Of a stretch of DNA of 64,000 bases, positions 25,986-34,595 are shown one piece after another. The translations under genes were made by a program, and so were the position numbers. Source of the DNA: Candidatus Ornithospirochaeta avicola (GTDB lineage Bacteria; Spirochaetota; Spirochaetia; Sphaerochaetales; Sphaerochaetaceae); assembly GCA_019113245.1 (NCBI GenBank), contig DXHU01000005.1, positions 1 through 64,000 on the forward strand, given 5' to 3'. Within the stretch, counting starts at the first letter, position 1; the number at the start of each line of letters is the position of its first letter. The notes beneath the pieces were generated by a model. The model saw only the letters and a list, made by a program, of their open reading frames with translations. It was not told where the DNA came from and did not search any database.

Positions 25986-26015
25986 ATTATAGTCTGCAAT
26001 TTATACAGATGTAAA
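25986..26015 (-). promoter_or_regulatory. Promoter of the small RNA candidate
   Basis: On the minus strand TTTACA and a perfect TATAAT are separated by 18 bases. The predicted start is near 25979. Confidence 0.65.
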
Positions 26016-26093
26016 TAACAAAGTCATGTGTTTTTCATGTGTTTTTATATAAATTTTGATTACTTTTGATTAAGAAAAGGATATTTTGTATTC

Positions 26094-26870
26094 ATGAAAG
26101 GTTTTTTTATAAAGAAAGCATTCTTTGACGGATGGGACAACCTGCTTGTCATGGTCGCCCAGAACCTCATTTACATGGCAATAATAATCTGTGCGATATA
26201 CACTACTGGACTTTTAGGAGAATTCACTTTTCTTGGAATTTCCATTCTCGTCCTGCTTCTTTTTGCAGAGTCTGTCATAGCAGGTGGAACAAATCATGTG
26301 GTCTATAACTGGGCCCATTATAAGAAAGAAGGTTTTTCTGCATTCAAAACTGGAATAAAGAGAAACTTCAGGCATGCAGTTCTATTCTTTTTCCTCCAGC
26401 TTCTTCTAATACTATATGTGACGATAATAATTCCTTTCTATTCAATGGTTGAAGGGAATGCTGTCACCTTCGTCATAACCGTCGCGCTGCTCTGGATACT
26501 TTTCATATTCTCGCTTGCTTTTCCATTTTATTTTGCACTCAGCGAGCATCTTCCTGCAGACAGGCCTTTTAAGACTCTGAAAAAATGCTTCATCATCATG
26601 ATAGACAACATAGGATTTGCTGTATTCTATCTTTTCTATTCCATAATATGTCTTTTAATAAGCATATTCACTCTCGGTCTTGTTCCAGGCTTTGTCGGAA
26701 AGCAGCTTGCCTCTCAGGATGCTGTAAAGCTCCTGATGTACAAGTATGACTTTCTTGAAGAGCATCCTGATGAAAGGAAGAACATCAACTGGGATGATCT
26801 TCTCTTTGAGGAGAAAAAGAACCTCGGACCAAGATCTCTGAAGAACACCATATTCCCTTGGAAGGATTGA
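26094..26870 (+). CDS. Integral membrane protein of unknown function
   Basis: 258 residues with about six hydrophobic helices. It opens MKGFFIKKAFFDGWDNLLVMV, a pattern seen in bacterial membrane proteins with a helical regulatory-like bundle, and has a soluble C-terminal tail with EHPDERKNINWDDLL. The family cannot be named with confidence. It is followed three bases later by the CYTH gene, so the two are likely co-expressed. Confidence 0.7.
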   Translation: MKGFFIKKAFFDGWDNLLVMVAQNLIYMAIIICAIYTTGLLGEFTFLGISILVLLLFAESVIAGGTNHVVYNWAHYKKEGFSAFKTGIKRNFRHAVLFFFLQLLLILYVTIIIPFYSMVEGNAVTFVITVALLWILFIFSLAFPFYFALSEHLPADRPFKTLKKCFIIMIDNIGFAVFYLFYSIICLLISIFTLGLVPGFVGKQLASQDAVKLLMYKYDFLEEHPDERKNINWDDLLFEEKKNLGPRSLKNTIFPWKD

Positions 26871-26873
26871 TAC

Positions 26874-27410
26874 ATGAAAGAAATAGAAATCAAGCTTTCT
26901 CTTTCATCCTTTGCTGAAGCAGAAGAGAGAATAGAAAAGCTTGCGGGTAAAAAGGGCAGTGAAGTGAAAAAGGATGATATTTACTTCCGCACTCCTTCAT
27001 CCCGTTATCAGGCGCTCAGAATCCGCAACAACAATGGAAGGCTGGAAGCGACATGTAAGAAGATGAGCTACAAAGAAACGGAGGAGAATGAAGAATTTGA
27101 ATTTGCCATAAAAGACGGAGAGAAGGAGAAAGCAGTATCATTCTTTCTCGCCCTCGGCTATGAGATTTTCTTTGAAAAGAGAAAGAGAGGGCTTGAGTGG
27201 ATGCATGAGGGCGTCCATATCGAGCTTTTTAATGTAAATGACATAGGCATTTTCTGTGAGCTTGAGGCTTTGATTCCTTTTGACAGCAATGACAGTGATA
27301 TAAGCAGGACTCAGGATAAGATAATGAAAATCGTATCTGCTCTTGGCTATGAGTCAAACATTGAAAGAAGGAGCTACAGAGAGCTTATTCTGGGTCCTGA
27401 ATACCGCTAG
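26874..27410 (+). CDS. CYTH-domain protein (class IV adenylate cyclase-like)
   Basis: 178 residues of the triphosphate tunnel metalloenzyme superfamily. The hallmark E-x-E-x-K appears at the start (MKEIEIKLSL). Alternating charged residues that line the tunnel are seen in ALRIRNNNGRLEATCKK, RKRGLEWM and FCELEALI. Members are class IV adenylate cyclases, thiamine triphosphatases or polyphosphatases; which one cannot be told. It follows the membrane protein with a three-base gap. Confidence 0.82.
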   Translation: MKEIEIKLSLSSFAEAEERIEKLAGKKGSEVKKDDIYFRTPSSRYQALRIRNNNGRLEATCKKMSYKETEENEEFEFAIKDGEKEKAVSFFLALGYEIFFEKRKRGLEWMHEGVHIELFNVNDIGIFCELEALIPFDSNDSDISRTQDKIMKIVSALGYESNIERRSYRELILGPEYR

Positions 27411-28011
27411 AAAAAGGAACCTGCTTTTCTTCTTTTCCCAGCAGCGGCAAAAGAGAAGCATAAAAGAAAGGACAGTCTTTTTTCAAAAACTCATCAAGAG
27501 TCATTTTTTTTACATAAATTGAAAACTCGTTATACCTCTTTGAAAGCACTTTAAGTGCATCCTGATTATCTTTTTCAAAGTAAAGGATTGAAAGTGCAAG
27601 CGACAGAGCATTATCCGAATCTCCTTCTTTTTCATAAAGTTTCATCAGCCTTGAAAGGATGCTTATATCTGATGGGACAAGTTTTGTAAGTTTTATAAGG
27701 GCATCTTTTTCCATGCTCTCATCATCAAGGCTTTCTGCAATGTAGAGATAAAGCGTCATGAAACGGTAGCTGTCTGTGTTTTCAAGGACAATGAGGAGCG
27801 CATCATCATAGCGTGCAAAATATGTGTATATTAAAGCCGCATTGTAGAAAATGCGCTCATCTGCCTTTCCTTTCTCAATTGCTTCTTCGTATATTTCAAG
27901 CTTTTCCATCTCAGGAAGCTCTGATGCTCTGCTAAGGGCTCTTTCAGAGTAATTGATGCAGGATGATAAAATAAGAATCAGGGCAAGGCTAAGAAAGAAC
28001 AGTCTTTTCAA
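27385..28011 (-). CDS. Lipoprotein with TPR-like repeats
   Basis: 208 residues. A lipoprotein signal peptide (MKRLFFLSLALILILSSC) has its Cys at residue 18. Helical pairs with TPR-like spacing follow (YNAALIYTYFARYDDALLI, SRLMKLYEKEGDSDNALSL), so a protein-binding scaffold on the membrane is likely. The 5' end overlaps the UPRTase gene by 23 bases; the 3' end overlaps the convergent CYTH gene by 26 bases. Confidence 0.75.
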   Translation of the reverse strand: MKRLFFLSLALILILSSCINYSERALSRASELPEMEKLEIYEEAIEKGKADERIFYNAALIYTYFARYDDALLIVLENTDSYRFMTLYLYIAESLDDESMEKDALIKLTKLVPSDISILSRLMKLYEKEGDSDNALSLALSILYFEKDNQDALKVLSKRYNEFSIYVKKMTLDEFLKKDCPFFYASLLPLLGKEEKQVPFSSGIQDPE

Positions 28012-29035
28012 TTTCCCTCACCTGGTTTCTGTAAAGATTCACGATAGAAGAACCATAGTCAGCAATAAGCTGGATGATGTTTCTTTCCTTTTTATCTTCA
28101 TCCTTGCCGTTGAGCCTGTCTCCAGCGTCCCCGAGGCCTGGAAGAATATATGCCTTCTCATTGAGTACCGGATCCATCCAGAGTGTATATATTTCCGCAT
28201 CTTCAACAGCCCTTGTAATCCTGAGTGCACCTTTGAGCGCGGAAATCACATTCAGGACCTTGATGGATTTTGGCTTTATCCCCATATTCTTAATGTACTT
28301 TATGATTGTCACAAGACTGCCGCCTGTTGCATTCATCGGATCAGCGAAAATAAGGTTCTTGCCCTCCAGGGCCTCAGCACAAAAATATGACCTGTCTAGA
28401 GAAAGGACATAGTTCATGTCATCTTCATTTCTGCTTTCATCCCTTTTGATCTTGAAGAGTGCAAACGGAGTTATGTACCCGGTTTCTGAATAGCTTTCAA
28501 TTTCCTTGCTTATAATCATGCTAGGAAGGAGTGCACCGCGAAGCATAACGCACATTACTGAGTCCTTGATCATATCCTCGCAGTCAGGAATGAAATGAAC
28601 TGCATAGTTATTGGCAGGATCTTTTACAGGAGTTGCTATCACAAGCTTTCTTTTCTTCTTTCTGGAAGAGGCAAGATATGAGTGTGTAAAAAGCATCTCA
28701 TATGCTCTCTGGATATAGTATACAAACTCTTCATGATCAGTTTCCGGGTCTCTGAGCCTTGCAATGATTCTTGAGCACTCAGCATGCATTTCATCGGGAG
28801 TGTCAAAAGAGTATACATGAATTCTCTTGTTCTTTCTTACAATGCGCTCGGTCTCGTGCCCGATTTGTCTTTGAATCAGGGCAAGAGAATCAAGATCCTT
28901 TTCCTCAATTTCAGCTTTCTTTGAAATCTCAAGGCAGGAAGAATACATTTCCTCCACTTTTTTTATATCTTCTTTGTCTTTTTCACTCAGATATCCATCC
29001 AGATCTTCAGCTGTCATAACAATCCTGTCTTTCAT
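27989..29035 (-). CDS. Uracil phosphoribosyltransferase-like protein with N-terminal extension
   Basis: 348 residues. The C-terminal about 210 residues are a UPRTase: MCVMLRGALLPSMI, the PRPP loop FADPMNATGGSLVTII and the uracil-binding ILPGLGDAGDRLNG are close to the consensus (DPMLATGGS, PGLGDAGDR). The first about 130 residues are charged, helical and not part of ordinary Upp (about 208 residues). The likely reaction is uracil plus PRPP to UMP. A uridine phosphorylase gene at 57.2 kb could supply uracil. The protein is transcribed ahead of the TPR lipoprotein. Confidence 0.85.
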   Translation of the reverse strand: MKDRIVMTAEDLDGYLSEKDKEDIKKVEEMYSSCLEISKKAEIEEKDLDSLALIQRQIGHETERIVRKNKRIHVYSFDTPDEMHAECSRIIARLRDPETDHEEFVYYIQRAYEMLFTHSYLASSRKKKRKLVIATPVKDPANNYAVHFIPDCEDMIKDSVMCVMLRGALLPSMIISKEIESYSETGYITPFALFKIKRDESRNEDDMNYVLSLDRSYFCAEALEGKNLIFADPMNATGGSLVTIIKYIKNMGIKPKSIKVLNVISALKGALRITRAVEDAEIYTLWMDPVLNEKAYILPGLGDAGDRLNGKDEDKKERNIIQLIADYGSSIVNLYRNQVREIEKTVLS

Positions 29036-29067
29036 GGCATAAATTATAAAGCAGATAATGGCAATTA

Positions 29068-29096
29068 TTGAAGAGCAAAATCTCTTGTGCTATTCT
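29068..29096 (+). promoter_or_regulatory. Promoter of adk
   Basis: TTGAAG and TATTCT are separated by 17 bases. The ATG lies 30 bases further on, behind AGGAG. Confidence 0.55.
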
Positions 29097-29125
29097 TTCA
29101 TCAGATTCACATATAGGAGAATTTT

Positions 29126-29755
29126 ATGAATTTAGTATTTCTTGGCCCTCCGGGAGCAGGTAAGGGAACAATTGCAAAGCTCTTGAAGGAGGAGTTGAAT
29201 ATTGCACATATTTCAACAGGTGATCTCTTTCGCGATAATATAAAGAGGGAGACAGAGCTTGGAAAGCGTGTAAAAGAGATTCTTGCAAGCGGTGCGCTTG
29301 TACCAGATGAGGTCACAATTGCCATGGTAGATTCAAGGCTCAAGGAAGATGATGCAAAGGGCGGCTACATCCTTGACGGATTTCCGCGCACCGTTGCTCA
29401 GGCCGATGCACTTGAAAACATGAGCAGTGTTGATGCTGTCATCAATTTCTGTCTTGCTGATGAAGAGATTTTAAAGCGTCTTTCAGGCCGCCGTGTCTGC
29501 AAGAGCACAGGAAGGACATACCATATCATCTACAATCCTCCGAAAGTTGAAGGAATCGATGATGAGACAGGCGAGGCTCTCATCCAGAGAGATGATGACA
29601 AGGAGGAGGCCATCAAGCACCGCCTTGAGGTTTACCAGACATCAACAGCTCCTTTGATTGACTACTATACTGAAAAAGGCCTTATCATAGATCTTGACTG
29701 CTCTGGAAAGCCAGAGGACATAACAAGGACTTTAGTAGAAAAGCTAAGAAAATGA
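29126..29755 (+). CDS. adk: Adenylate kinase
   Basis: 209 residues. The Walker A loop LGPPGAGKGTIA, ISTGDLFRDNI, the LDGFPRTVAQ motif and the LID domain (GRRVCKSTGRTYHIIYNPP) are intact. The LID has a single Cys rather than the zinc-binding four. It converts AMP and ATP to two ADP. It overlaps the amylase gene start by four bases, an unusual pairing of a housekeeping enzyme with a carbohydrate enzyme. Confidence 0.97.
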   Translation: MNLVFLGPPGAGKGTIAKLLKEELNIAHISTGDLFRDNIKRETELGKRVKEILASGALVPDEVTIAMVDSRLKEDDAKGGYILDGFPRTVAQADALENMSSVDAVINFCLADEEILKRLSGRRVCKSTGRTYHIIYNPPKVEGIDDETGEALIQRDDDKEEAIKHRLEVYQTSTAPLIDYYTEKGLIIDLDCSGKPEDITRTLVEKLRK

Positions 29756-31608
29756 TCAGAATACTTCATGACATATCAGAAATATTTGTTTCAAACATTT
29801 ATCCTGAAAAGGGAGAGTGCATCACGCTCTCTCTTTTTTCATCAGAAAAAGACATTTCAGTTTTTCTGAAACACAGGAACATCCAGGGTCTTGAGAGCAC
29901 AGAGGAGATGGCTTTGAAGAAGTCATCAAAATATCCATATGTCTTTGACATATCTGTTTCTTTGAATCCTACAGATGAAATCTTTGATTATTATTTTGTG
30001 ATTAAAAAAGACGAGAGTGTATTTTATTATTCAAGAAAAGGACTTGAAAAATATATCCCATCATTCTCTTTCCGCTTTCAGATAAAAAGCGCAGTAAATC
30101 ATCCGGAGTGGGTGAGCTCAAGATGCTGCTATCAGATTTTTCCAGATCGTTTTTTCAACAGCAGAAAGAGCAAGGCAAGAAAAGACGGGGAATATTCTTA
30201 TAACGGGGCATCTGTGAGCACATATTCCTTTTCAGATATTCCTCCTGAGTACAGCAAGGCAAGAAGTCTTGATTTTTTCAACGGGGATCTTTATGGAGTT
30301 GCAGAGAAGCTTAGTTACATAAAGGAAGCAGGATTTGACATGCTTTATATAAACCCTGTTTTCTCATCTCCTACAAGCCACCGCTATGACAGCTCATCAT
30401 TTTTCTCAGTCGATGAAGCACTGGGAGGGGATGATGCTCTTTCATTTCTTATTGAAAAAGCTCACAGCATGGATATAGCTGTCATCCTTGATATCTCCAT
30501 AAACCACACGTCAAAGATAAACAGCTGGTTCATAAAGGCAAATGAAGATCCTTCATCCATTGAGGGCGGCTTCTATTACTGCATAGATGGGAAATATAAG
30601 CTCTGGGCAGGAATAGATACCATGCCAGAGCTAAACTACGAGTCAGAAGAACTGAAGAATCTTGTTTACAGAAATCCGGACAGCGTACTCAAGCGCTATA
30701 TCAAAAAGCCTTTTTCCGCTGACGGATGGCGTTTTGATGTTGCTGCAGAGCTTGGCCGGGGAAGCAAAAAGCAGATTACTCTTTCGCTTTGGAAGGAAAT
30801 ACATGATGAAATAAGAAAAGAAAAGAGCAATCTTTATACAGTCTCCGAAATCTGGGATGACACATCTTCATACATCAATAACGACATATTTGATGGCACA
30901 ATGAATTATTTCTATGCAGGACGCGCTGTCAGATCGTTCATGGGAGAAGAGGACAGGGATTTGCAGAAGGACTGGGGACATAATCCGAAGAAAGTTGAAA
31001 AGCTAGATGCATACAGCTTTGCATCCTCTGTAAACGATTCTCTTTTTTCCTTAAGGAGCCAGAACTGGTATTTCCAGATGAACCTCATAGACAGTCATGA
31101 CACTCCAAGGCTTACAAGCAATGAAAAAGTGATGGATGATGATCTGTATTTATCCCTTGTTGCTTTTATTTATTTCCTTCCAGGTTTCCCAAGCATCTAC
31201 TACGGAGATGAAATCAAGCTTGATGGAAAGATGGGAAGCCCGGAAATGGCACGCTATCCCATGCAGTGGGATGAAAGGAAATGGAATAAGAAGTACAGAG
31301 ACTGTCACATTGCTCTTAAAAAGATAAGAGACAGAAATGGCTTTGCTTTCTCGTCATTTAAAATTAAAGCTTTAAATGATCACACATTCATGGTAAGAAG
31401 GATTCTTCCTGATGAGATTCTTTATTTAGTTTTGAGCCGGGACAAAGACGAGTGCATCATTCTTGATGACTGGCTTGTTGAAGGAAAGAATGTCCAGCTG
31501 CTTTTCGGCGAAGGTGAAGTTAAAGAAAACACAATCAAAGTAAAGAAGAACAGGGCAGCAGTCATCTCTTGTCCTCTTTATTCAGATAAAAAAAAGCTGA
31601 TGAAATAA
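29752..31608 (+). CDS. Cytosolic GH13 alpha-amylase family enzyme (neopullulanase/cyclomaltodextrinase-like)
   Basis: 618 residues, no signal peptide. The N-terminal about 110 residues look like the beta-domain of neopullulanase-type enzymes. The GH13 barrel follows with the four regions: DISINHTS, GWRFDVAAEL (nucleophile Asp), VSEIWDD (acid Glu) and LIDSHDTPRL (Asp), with the YQIFPDRFFN and MLYINPVFSSPTSHRYD elements typical of the subgroup. It likely hydrolyses maltodextrins brought into the cell. Its start overlaps adk by four bases. Confidence 0.9.
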   Translation: MIRILHDISEIFVSNIYPEKGECITLSLFSSEKDISVFLKHRNIQGLESTEEMALKKSSKYPYVFDISVSLNPTDEIFDYYFVIKKDESVFYYSRKGLEKYIPSFSFRFQIKSAVNHPEWVSSRCCYQIFPDRFFNSRKSKARKDGEYSYNGASVSTYSFSDIPPEYSKARSLDFFNGDLYGVAEKLSYIKEAGFDMLYINPVFSSPTSHRYDSSSFFSVDEALGGDDALSFLIEKAHSMDIAVILDISINHTSKINSWFIKANEDPSSIEGGFYYCIDGKYKLWAGIDTMPELNYESEELKNLVYRNPDSVLKRYIKKPFSADGWRFDVAAELGRGSKKQITLSLWKEIHDEIRKEKSNLYTVSEIWDDTSSYINNDIFDGTMNYFYAGRAVRSFMGEEDRDLQKDWGHNPKKVEKLDAYSFASSVNDSLFSLRSQNWYFQMNLIDSHDTPRLTSNEKVMDDDLYLSLVAFIYFLPGFPSIYYGDEIKLDGKMGSPEMARYPMQWDERKWNKKYRDCHIALKKIRDRNGFAFSSFKIKALNDHTFMVRRILPDEILYLVLSRDKDECIILDDWLVEGKNVQLLFGEGEVKENTIKVKKNRAAVISCPLYSDKKKLMK

Positions 31609-31636
31609 AAAAAGCTCCTTACTTTTGTAAGAAGCC
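31606..31636 (-). terminator. Terminator of tRNA-Val
   Basis: Read on the minus strand, GCTTCTTAC and GTAAGGAGC pair around AAAA and are followed by seven T residues. Confidence 0.8.
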
Positions 31637-31641
31637 TAAAG

Positions 31642-31713
31642 TGGAGGATACAAGGATTGAACTTGTGACATCCTGCTTGTAAGGCAGGCGCTCTCCCGCT
31701 GAGCTAATCCTCC
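31642..31713 (-). tRNA. tRNA-Val (TAC)
   Basis: The acceptor GGAGGAT pairs perfectly with ATCCTCC. The D-arm is AGCTCAGCGGGAGAGC, the anticodon stem CCTGC/GCAGG encloses CTTACAA with anticodon TAC, and the T-loop GTTCAATCC is normal. CCA is not encoded. Confidence 0.95.
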
Positions 31714-31737
31714 GTTAAATTTCAACCAACAGGGGAA

Positions 31738-31766
31738 TTTATAAACCATTACGTTTTTTTTGTAAA
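31738..31766 (-). promoter_or_regulatory. Promoter of tRNA-Val
   Basis: On the minus strand TTTACA and TATAAA are separated by 17 bases. The -10 box lies about 25 bases before the tRNA. Confidence 0.65.
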
Positions 31767-31882
31767 GTGGGTTTATAAAAGTTTTTTCAAAATAGGGATA
31801 ATTGAAGGCCGCAAAGCATAAAAATAAGGGTTTATTTACTATTTGATTATTTAAGCTTAAAATTGAATTGATGAAGGCAGAT

Positions 31883-32665
31883 ATGGATATTCTTATAATT
31901 GGTTTTTTCATTTATTCGGTTCTAGGATACATCTCAGAAGTGATATATTGCTCGATAGGGCAGAGAAAACTTGTAAACAGAGGATTCCTTTACGGGCCAT
32001 ACTGTCCTATCTATGGCTTCGGGGCACTGGTTGTCATAATCTTCCTTGAGCCGCTGAAGGAATACTGGTATCTTGTATTCATTCTCGGTCTTATCCTGAC
32101 AAGCATCATTGAATATGTGACAAGTTATCTTCTTGAAAAGATATTCTCCCTTAAGCTCTGGGACTATTCAAAGAGGAAGGTAAACATAAACGGCAGAGTG
32201 TGCCTGAGAAACTCACTTCTTTTTGGAATAATGGGAATGGCAGGAGTATATCTTCTAGATCCTGTTTTCCTTCCGTTCCTGCGCTCTCTTGATGATAACC
32301 TTAAGCATGTTCTTGCCTCAATTATCGAGCTTGTCATGGTAATCGATGCAACAGCCAGCGTAATCCATCTCAAGAGCTTCCAGAAATCCATTGTCATATT
32401 GAAGAAGAAAGCTGATGAGGTTACCCGTGAGACAAGGGATGAAATCAGGGAGACTCTTTCAGGCGAGTTTGACAGGATGAAGGAGTTTTACAGCCGCAAT
32501 GCATCTCACTTCCTTTTTGCAAACCCAGGCCTGACAAGCAGAAGCAAGGAATATAAGGAAGCAATCGAGGCCTATAAGGCATATATCGAGAAGAGAAAGC
32601 AGATAAAAACTGACTATAAGAGGAAGATGAAGGAAAACCGCGAGGATTTTCTCAGCAAGGTTTGA
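31883..32665 (+). CDS. CmpB-type putative ABC transporter membrane protein
   Basis: About 260 residues. Four to five N-terminal membrane helices begin GFFIYSVLGYISEVIYCSI and continue with RGFLYGPYCPIYGFGAL and KLWDYSKRKVNINGRVCL, the signature of the CmpB/DUF1113 family, called ABC-transporter type IV by convention. The C-terminal 90 residues are a charged helical tail (TRETRDEIRETLSGEF). Function unproven. ATG codons at 31871 and 31883 are both possible; GAAGG at 31873-31877 suits the latter. Confidence 0.8.
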   Translation: MDILIIGFFIYSVLGYISEVIYCSIGQRKLVNRGFLYGPYCPIYGFGALVVIIFLEPLKEYWYLVFILGLILTSIIEYVTSYLLEKIFSLKLWDYSKRKVNINGRVCLRNSLLFGIMGMAGVYLLDPVFLPFLRSLDDNLKHVLASIIELVMVIDATASVIHLKSFQKSIVILKKKADEVTRETRDEIRETLSGEFDRMKEFYSRNASHFLFANPGLTSRSKEYKEAIEAYKAYIEKRKQIKTDYKRKMKENREDFLSKV

Positions 32666-32679
32666 TATAATCAATTTTA

Positions 32680-33324
32680 ATGAATTACAGAAATTTAAGA
32701 GACGAAATAGATAAAAATGTCTTTATCCTTCCTGTGAGCAAGACAAAACCATATTCAGCTATCCTTGATGTGTTTGAAGAAGGAGCAAGAGCATTTGGTG
32801 AAAACAGGGTCCAGGAGATAGAAAGGAAATTTCCGCTTCCTGAAAACAGACCGGAGGGGATGAAGGTATACCTTATTGGGCAGCTTCAGAAGAACAAAGT
32901 AAGGAAGGCTGTATTTCTTTCTGACAGGATTGAGTCTGTTGATTCAAAGGATCTGCTGCTTCTCATTGACAGAGAATGCGGAAGGATTGGAAAGAAAATC
33001 GAGGTGCTCCTTGAATTTAACTCTTCAAAGGAAGAGAACAAGAGCGGCTTTGAAAAAAGAGAGGATCTTCTGGATGCTCTGAAGCTTTCTCTTACCTTGA
33101 AAAATCTTGATGTCATTGGAATCATGACAGTAGGGCCGCTGACAGATGATGAAGGAAAAATAAGAAGCGCATTTAAAGAAACACATGATCTGTTCAAAGA
33201 TGCCTGCAAACTCAAGAGCCTTTCAATTCTTTCAATGGGCATGAGTGCTGATTACAAAATCGCCATTGAAGAAAAAAGCACGGAAGTAAGGCTTGGCAGC
33301 ATCATATTCGGAGAAAGAAAATGA
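32680..33324 (+). CDS. YggS family PLP-binding protein
   Basis: 214 residues. The PLP lysine is in LPVSKTKPYSAI near the start. FGENRVQEIERKF, HLIGQLQKNK-type YLIGQLQKNKVRKAV, ILSMGMSADYKIAIE and VRLGSIIFG complete the fold. The YggS/PROSC family handles pyridoxal phosphate homeostasis rather than catalysis. Followed by an exported protein and a pseudouridine synthase gene, each overlapping the next. Confidence 0.93.
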   Translation: MNYRNLRDEIDKNVFILPVSKTKPYSAILDVFEEGARAFGENRVQEIERKFPLPENRPEGMKVYLIGQLQKNKVRKAVFLSDRIESVDSKDLLLLIDRECGRIGKKIEVLLEFNSSKEENKSGFEKREDLLDALKLSLTLKNLDVIGIMTVGPLTDDEGKIRSAFKETHDLFKDACKLKSLSILSMGMSADYKIAIEEKSTEVRLGSIIFGERK

Positions 33325-33644
33325 GAAGACTGGTTGCCTTTATTCTTCTTATCGCACTTTCTTTTTCCCTCTTTGCTGATCCGATTGTCTATGAATACGA
33401 GCCATATGAGGAAGAGGAGTTTCCCATCTGGAGCCATGAGCTGAGAAGGGCAGAGAGCATATTCTTCGGCTCTTTTGTTATAACCCTTCCTGTTTCGATG
33501 CTGATATACAATATCGCAGCATACTGCGGCATGCCGACATTTGATGAAGAGTACAAGAATTTCCTTGTACAGGCTGGTGTTGCCGCTTCTCTTTCTCTTA
33601 CAATAAGCCTTACTGACTGGATAATAGGAAAGACTGGTGATTAG
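33321..33644 (+). CDS. Small exported or membrane protein, unknown
   Basis: 107 residues. A signal peptide (MRRLVAFILLIALSFSLFA) is followed by an acidic segment (YEYEPYEEEEF) and two hydrophobic stretches (FGSFVITLPVSMLIYNIAA and AGVAASLSLTISLTDWIIG) that may be membrane helices. No known family. It overlaps YggS by four bases and the pseudouridine synthase by eight, so it is a real member of this operon. Confidence 0.7.
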   Translation: MRRLVAFILLIALSFSLFADPIVYEYEPYEEEEFPIWSHELRRAESIFFGSFVITLPVSMLIYNIAAYCGMPTFDEEYKNFLVQAGVAASLSLTISLTDWIIGKTGD

Positions 33645-34578
33645 AAAAGAAAAAGAAAGCTTTGTCTCAAGTCTTTCAGGACGTGTAGACAAGGTTGCAA
33701 ACATAGAAAGAAATATCGCACGCAGTGTCTTCTCAAGAAAGGATACTGTGATAAAAGTAAATAAAAATGATGTAAAGAAGTCATATATTGTAAGCCCGGG
33801 AGATGAGATATCTGTTGAGTACTCTACAGAATTCTTTTCCGGTCTTGTGGCAGAGGACATTCCTCTTAATGTAATTTATGAGGACAGCGATATCCTTGTA
33901 ATAGACAAAGAGGAGAAGATGGTTGTGCACCCTGCTCACGGAAACTGGGATGGAACTCTTGTAAACGCTCTTATTTCACGCTACGGAAAAGATTTCTCAT
34001 CATCCGATAATCTGCGTCCGGGCATAGTCCACCGCCTTGACAAAGACACAAGCGGCACACTGGTGATTGCAAAAAATTCAGAGAGCCTGAAGGATCTTTC
34101 TGCTCAGTTCAAAGAGCACAGCAATAGGAAGTATTATCTTGCAATAGTTGACGGTGTTCTTGAATCTGATATTGGAGTGATTGAGAAGAACATAAGGCGC
34201 AACAACAGGGCAAGAAAGACTTTTGAAACCTGCTCAGGCCCGGATGGAAGGCCTGCAAAGACAAGCTATGTTGTTCTTGACAGGAATAGCACTATGACCC
34301 TTGTCCTTGTTCGTATCTATACAGGAAGGACTCATCAGATCAGAGTTCACATGAAGAGCATTTTTCACCCTGTTAAAGGAGATGTGCTGTATAACAGGAA
34401 GGCAAGAGAAGGGGATCAGATGATGCTTCATTCATATTTTCTTGAAATAAAGCATCCTAAAAGCGGGGAAATGATGAGCTTTAAGTCCTCCTTTCCTCTT
34501 CGCTTCAAAAACTTCTTCCCCTCCCAGGAAAGCCTGGAGGAAAAGGCACTGAAAATAATAGAGAAAAATATTATCTGA
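33637..34578 (+). CDS. RluD-family pseudouridine synthase
   Basis: 313 residues. An S4-like RNA-binding N-terminus (RVDKVANIERNIARSVFSR) precedes the catalytic domain with NVIYEDSDILVIDKEE, the GIVHRLDKDTSGTLV motif containing the catalytic Asp, and GRTHQIRVHMKSI. It modifies uridines in 23S rRNA or tRNA; the exact site is unknown. The start is GTG. Confidence 0.92.
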   Translation: MIRKEKESFVSSLSGRVDKVANIERNIARSVFSRKDTVIKVNKNDVKKSYIVSPGDEISVEYSTEFFSGLVAEDIPLNVIYEDSDILVIDKEEKMVVHPAHGNWDGTLVNALISRYGKDFSSSDNLRPGIVHRLDKDTSGTLVIAKNSESLKDLSAQFKEHSNRKYYLAIVDGVLESDIGVIEKNIRRNNRARKTFETCSGPDGRPAKTSYVVLDRNSTMTLVLVRIYTGRTHQIRVHMKSIFHPVKGDVLYNRKAREGDQMMLHSYFLEIKHPKSGEMMSFKSSFPLRFKNFFPSQESLEEKALKIIEKNII

Positions 34579-34595
34579 GGAAAAGAAAGAGGTTT

